From Dinochytrium kinnereticum (lineage: Eukaryota; Chytridiomycota; Chytridiomycetes; Chytridiales; Chytridiaceae): DNA of 13,634 nucleotides. Each line of letters begins with the position of its first letter. The stretch's first letter is position 1. The notes beneath the pieces are model-generated. The model ran no database searches and was not told the DNA's origin. It worked only from the letters and a program-made list of their open reading frames with translations. The stretch spans positions 83,170 to 96,803 of the forward strand of contig JADGJT010000032.1 in assembly GCA_027604005.1 (NCBI GenBank), written 5' to 3'. A program made the position numbers and the translations under genes. Positions 10,158 to 13,634 of the stretch are shown piece by piece.

Positions 10158-10379
10158 ACACTTCTTTTTTTTTCACTCAAGCTTTGAAGCAAAACATGTT
10201 TTTTCTTCTTCTTTCTCTGTCGTTTTTGCGTTGGGCGTCGTCCCTGGTTGCAGCGTCCCGCGTGTCATCTTTTTTTTTTTTTTTGCGCTTCCATTTTTCA
10301 AAAAACCGACATCTCGTGAAACAACTTTCATCGACTTGACCTCGCATCTATCACTTCTCGCTGCAGGCAAGGAACGACG
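10158..10379 (+). promoter_or_regulatory. Probable promoter and leader of the VTC4-like gene
   Basis: The only space between the polyadenylation signal of the upstream gene and the VTC4 ATG. It is strongly pyrimidine-rich (CTT runs at 10160-10220 and T15 at 10270-10284), as in many TATA-less fungal promoters. I looked for the Pho4-type CACGTG/CACGTT element expected of phosphate-responsive genes and saw none here. An ATG at 10196 (A at -3) opens a 47-codon frame ending at 10339, before the main start; it matters only if transcription begins upstream of it. Confidence 0.4.
10270..10284. repeat. T15 homopolymer in the VTC4 leader/promoter
   Basis: Fifteen consecutive T. Such tracts exclude nucleosomes in fungal promoters and are also common sites of length error. 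The tract lies inside the 10196-10339 upstream frame, so its length decides where that frame ends. Confidence 0.9.
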
Positions 10380-12866
10380 ATGAAGTTTGGGAAACGGCTA
10401 GAGGAGGAGGTGTTCAAGGACTGGCGTTTCTATGCGCTGGAGTACAAGGCGCTGAAGACGAGGATTAAGGCCGTGGAGAGCTTCACTGAGGCCGACGAGG
10501 TTGCCTTTGTCACGGCGTTGGAGCGGGAGATAGACAAGGTGAATGAGCCGTTGGGAGCGGATTGCACGTTTTAGACGACGGAGATGTTGATACCCGTCAT
10601 TTTCCCATCAACTGCTTTTTGTGATTAGGTGGCTGCCTTTTGTAAGCTGAAGAGAGGCGAGCTTGTTCGTCGGATTGAAGCTGCAGAAAAGACCGTGGAT
10701 GCCATCGCCAAGGCCCCTCATCCCTCAGAGACCGACAAAACAGATCGAGCAGAGTCAGATGAAAGTGACGACCATTCTATTGGCAGCAATGATGAAACAG
10801 CCGAAGCTCGTAAGATCCGTTTGGCGAATGTGACAGAGGAAATCAGAATTGTGACCCATGAAGTGAAGGAGCTGGCTTCCTTTGCTGCCTTGAACCATAC
10901 TGGTATCAAAAAGGTTTGAATGATCGTTCTCAGGCTGATGAACTGATTCGATTCGGTCTTGAACAGATCTTGAAGAAGCATGACAAGCAAACCCCCTACC
11001 GCCTAAGCCCGGATTTCTCCATCCACCTCACCGCAAAGCCTTTCTTTGAGCAGACTTACGAGGCGCTCATTATCCGATTATCCAGTCTCTGGGACTCTGT
11101 CCGCTCTCTGCATGGTACTGGGATCTCGCCGCAAAAGAGCCCTGGGGTTGATTCCCAGAATATTGTCCGGAAGACGACAAAGTACTGGGTCCATCCTGGT
11201 GAGCTCTTCTGCATCAACTTAGCTGTCTGTCGATTGGTGCGCTAAATTCAATTGTTTTTTGCAGATAATGTGATGGCGGTAAAGCTACTTGTGTTGAGGC
11301 ATTTGCCCGTTCTGCTGTTTAAGAAGGGTGTTCCGAACGACCCTGCTTTAAACTCGATCTATTTTGATAACGACGAGCTTTTCCTTTACCATGAGCGTAT
11401 GAAGCGTGACGAGGGAGCACAGGTATGCCGAAACTTTTTTAGTTTGCATAGACCACCCCACGCTTAACACACAACCCTATCTTTTTCACAGAACCTTCGT
11501 TTTAGATGGTATGGTAAGAGAGATGACACCAACGAGGTCTGGGTCGAGCGTAAGACCCACCACGAAGATTGGACAGGCGAAAAATCAATTAAAGAGCGAT
11601 TCCCAATCAAGGAAAAATACCTTAACGCCTACCTTCGCGGGGAATTCGACATTAGGCAAGCTACCGCCAAGCTTCGGGCGGAAGGAAAGAAGAAGTTGAA
11701 AGATATTGAGGACATGGAACGCCTTGGTGATGAAGTCCAGAAGTTGGTTTTAAAGCGAAGGTTAAGGCCTATGGTGCGCACGAGCTATAACCGGACAGCT
11801 TTCCAACTCCCTGCTGATGCACGAGTTCGTATCTCTCTCGACACGGAGCTTTGCATGGTCAGAGAGGACGGTCCGAGTAGGGCTGGTGATAATTGGAGGA
11901 GAAATGATGAGAATGGGTATCCCTTCTCTACTATTCCTGCTGCGGATGTCATCAAATTTCCTTATGCTGTTCTTGAGATCAAACTTCAGACCCAGTTTGG
12001 TCAGGAGGCGCCAAAGTGGGCGACGGATCTTTCGATCTCACATCTGGTGATTATTCCTTTTTCTTTCCCCTTTTCTTTCTTTCCTTTTTTTTTCTCTCTC
12101 TCTCTGTTTTTCTTGATTTTGGAAGCCAAGTTCGATGCTGATTTCCTTACATTTTTGTCTTTTTCTTAAGGTTGAAGCTGTCCCCAAATTCTCAAAATTC
12201 CATCACGGCGTTTCACTCTTCCACACCGACAAGGTCAGGTCCGTTCCTTTCTGGTTCTACCAGATGCATCGGTCTATTCTCAAGCCACGCCTTACCATCG
12301 CTGCAGGCGCTCCTACTGAGGACGTTGGGGAATCTGCTGATGATCTTCCTGGAGGTTCTTATGCAAAGAGCGAAGATGATGGGGAGGTTAAGAGGGTACC
12401 ACGTTCTAACCCAGATGGACCGACGGTAAAGGTGGATAGGTTTGGGAAGGTTTACTTTTCGAATGAGAGGACATTTTTGAGGTGGAAGAATATGGTTTGT
12501 AGGCCTTTTCATTCCTCTGGCTTCATTTCAGCTGTTGCTCGTTTATTCGATTGATCAGGTTTAACTAATTTTTTTTTTTGTCTTTTCTTTATTAACCTAC
12601 CACAGTCCATCCAAATCATCATGCTCTCACTGTTTGTCATGAACAAGAGCGATGTTCTTTTGTACCAGTACGTTGCCGCTGGGTTTGTCTCCCTCGCCTT
12701 TGCCGTTCTTGTTTGGAACCTCGCCGTGTTTCACATCCGTGCCCTTAAGCTTCGTCATAATGATGGAGATGGGCCGTTTGAGGTGAAGATTCAGCCCATC
12801 ATTGCGATATCGATACTTGTTACTGGAGTGGTGCTCTCTTGTGCTGTTGGGTGGATGGCGTTGTGA
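10380..12866 (+). CDS. VTC4: Vacuolar transporter chaperone 4: SPX-domain polyphosphate polymerase (7 exons)
   Basis: The catalytic subunit of the VTC complex makes inorganic polyphosphate from ATP and feeds it into the vacuole or acidocalcisome lumen. Exons: 10380-10538, 10629-10913, 10967-11198, 11265-11422, 11492-12046, 12171-12494, 12606-12866; 657 residues (yeast Vtc4 721). The SPX domain (1-165) starts [10 protein letters not shown] and keeps inositol-pyrophosphate pocket residues Y22 and K26 plus the basic helix ILKKHDK (149-155). The tunnel domain (about 200-490) keeps residues matching the yeast active site: K220 ([10 protein letters not shown]), R281 and R283 (LRFRWYG), K299 and K312 ([15 protein letters not shown]), E440 (AVLEIKL), K472 (VPKFSKF), supporting an active Vtc4 rather than a Vtc2/Vtc3 accessory subunit. 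Residues 545-657 are the VTC1/DUF202-like module ([11 protein letters not shown], then three membrane helices). A short acidic loop (about 87-110) sits inside SPX. ATG context is good (A at -3). Confidence 0.96.
12053..12117 (+). repeat. Long pyrimidine tract in VTC4 intron 5
   Basis: Almost uninterrupted C/T sequence, including a CT dinucleotide run, just after the donor of intron 5 (12047-12170, 124 nt, the longest intron in the window). It lies far from the 3' splice site, so it is not simply the acceptor polypyrimidine tract. The frame stays open through much of it, but family alignment shows it must be removed. Confidence 0.7.
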
Positions 12867-13412
12867 TTTTTTCATCTGTTGTTTTTTTTTCTTCTTCTCT
12901 TATTTCTTTTCTTTTTTTTATTTTGTTTTTCGTTTTGTCGACTCACCAGCAATTCTATTAATATCGCACTATCCTATCATATTTTATTACTCGATATTTG
13001 TGGTTGTTTCATTCTTCTATTCTTTTATTGCAACTGGTTCATTTGTGGTCTTGCCACTTGCTTGCCGCATCATCCCCTGCTCTCGTCAACCCTACTCCCT
13101 CTCGCATAAACCTCCGCTCTTTTTAATTGGAACTTTGAGGCGGCACACTCACAGTGTGTGCTGCAGATCAAACGTTCAAGCAGGTCCGAAAATGGACTCG
13201 TATTATTCTCTTTCCCATTTCTTCACATCTTGCGTATCGCCGGCCGTCTTGAACCCACCCGTTTTTTAGTTTTCCATATCCAAAGTCAAAGTAGAAAAAA
13301 TGAAAAGAGATCTGGCAAATAAGCTCCATTTTTTATTCATAGATTACGGTTGTTGATTGTTTCTTGTTGCTTTTTTTCGCAATTAGTGAGTCAGGAGATT
13401 AGAATAACTTAA
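12867..13412. other. Convergent 3' spacer, T-rich, no gene seen
   Basis: A 546-bp gap between the stop of VTC4 (plus) and the stop of the right-edge gene (minus). It begins with T-rich blocks (about 12867-12930). The open plus frame at 12802-13269 is mostly Phe/Leu/Ser codons from these T runs and overlaps VTC4, so I do not call it. The spacer should contain the 3' UTRs of both genes. Confidence 0.6.
13332..13337 (-). terminator. Polyadenylation signal AATAAA of the right-edge gene
   Basis: A canonical AATAAA on the minus strand, 76 nt beyond the TAA stop of the partial membrane-protein gene. Spacing is normal for a 3' UTR. Confidence 0.5.
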
Positions 13413-13562
13413 TTAAGCGGTAGGTGCGGCTTGGCCTGATTTGTGGGCCGGGTTTTCCTTATAGAAGAGCGAGAAAATAGCTGATAACATCATGAAACAA
13501 CCGAGGGCAATCATCTCCCAGAACCATCCATACTTTTCGAAAAAGAAAGCGGCGAGGTAAGG
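13413..13562 (-). CDS. Last exon of an unidentified membrane protein (5' part outside window)
   Basis: A 49-codon terminal exon ending in TAA at 13413. It begins after an acceptor (TTATTAG at 13563-13564); the in-frame TAG at the intron end shows that splicing is required. The rest of the intron (13565 to the window edge) contains no donor, so the gene continues beyond the window. The peptide has a Phe/Trp-rich start (FFFEKYGWFWE), one clear membrane helix (MIALGCFMMLSAIFSLFY, residues 17-34) and a hydrophilic tail (KENPAHKSGQAAPTA). The pattern resembles the last helix and tail of a multi-pass transporter such as an MFS protein, but this is a guess; I do not recognise the family. Confidence 0.55.
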   Translation of the reverse strand, partial: PYLAAFFFEKYGWFWEMIALGCFMMLSAIFSLFYKENPAHKSGQAAPTA

Positions 13563-13634
13563 CTAATAATAAAAAAAGATTCCGTTATTAAACATGTATA
13601 AAATAAAAAAAAGGAGATGAGGCGGGAGGGGGGG

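Noticed and set aside
10173..10370. Minus-strand Lys-rich open frame between TMEM62 and VTC4
   Set aside because: It is the complement of CTT and T tracts in the VTC4 promoter, with no protein features.
12802..13269. Phe-rich plus-strand open frame of 155 codons
   Set aside because: It arises from T-rich 3' sequence and overlaps the end of VTC4; composition is explained by T runs.

Overview
The window is nuclear DNA from a eukaryote with compact, intron-rich genes, most likely a fungus. Almost every gene has to be read through GT-AG introns, about 40-125 nt long and mostly 41-55 nt. One gene encodes the SPX-VTC polyphosphate polymerase typical of fungi and some protists. The frequent AT-rich and pyrimidine-rich spacers and the TMEM62-type gene would fit an early-diverging fungus, but I cannot fix the lineage from sequence alone. 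I see no bacterial operons, mobile elements, CRISPR arrays, tRNAs or rRNAs.

Layout, left to right. (1) 100-1221, minus: a low-complexity AT-hook protein with an acidic, aromatic C-terminus, probably a chromatin or transcription factor. (2) 1694-4888, minus: an 11-exon gene for an Ase1/PRC1/MAP65 microtubule cross-linker (877 residues as reconstructed). (3) 4889-6785: a 1.9 kb gap with no confident gene; 5439-6126 on the minus strand is coding-like but broken between frames. (4) 6786-10124, plus: an 8-exon gene for a TMEM62-type membrane metallophosphoesterase (985 residues). (5) 10380-12866, plus: a 7-exon VTC4-type polyphosphate polymerase (657 residues) with SPX, catalytic tunnel and three membrane segments. 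(6) 13413-13562, minus: the last exon of an unidentified membrane protein that runs off the right edge.

The three large genes were rebuilt by joining exons so that frame, conserved family motifs and GT-AG borders all agree. In each case the summed exon length is an exact number of codons. No sequencing or transcript data were used, so individual splice sites remain predictions. The two plus-strand genes lie head-to-tail 255 bp apart. One makes polyphosphate on vacuole-like membranes and the other is a membrane phosphoesterase of unknown substrate, which raises a testable but unproven functional link. The ASE1-like and AT-hook genes are tandem on the opposite strand, and ASE1 diverges from TMEM62 across the 1.9 kb gap.
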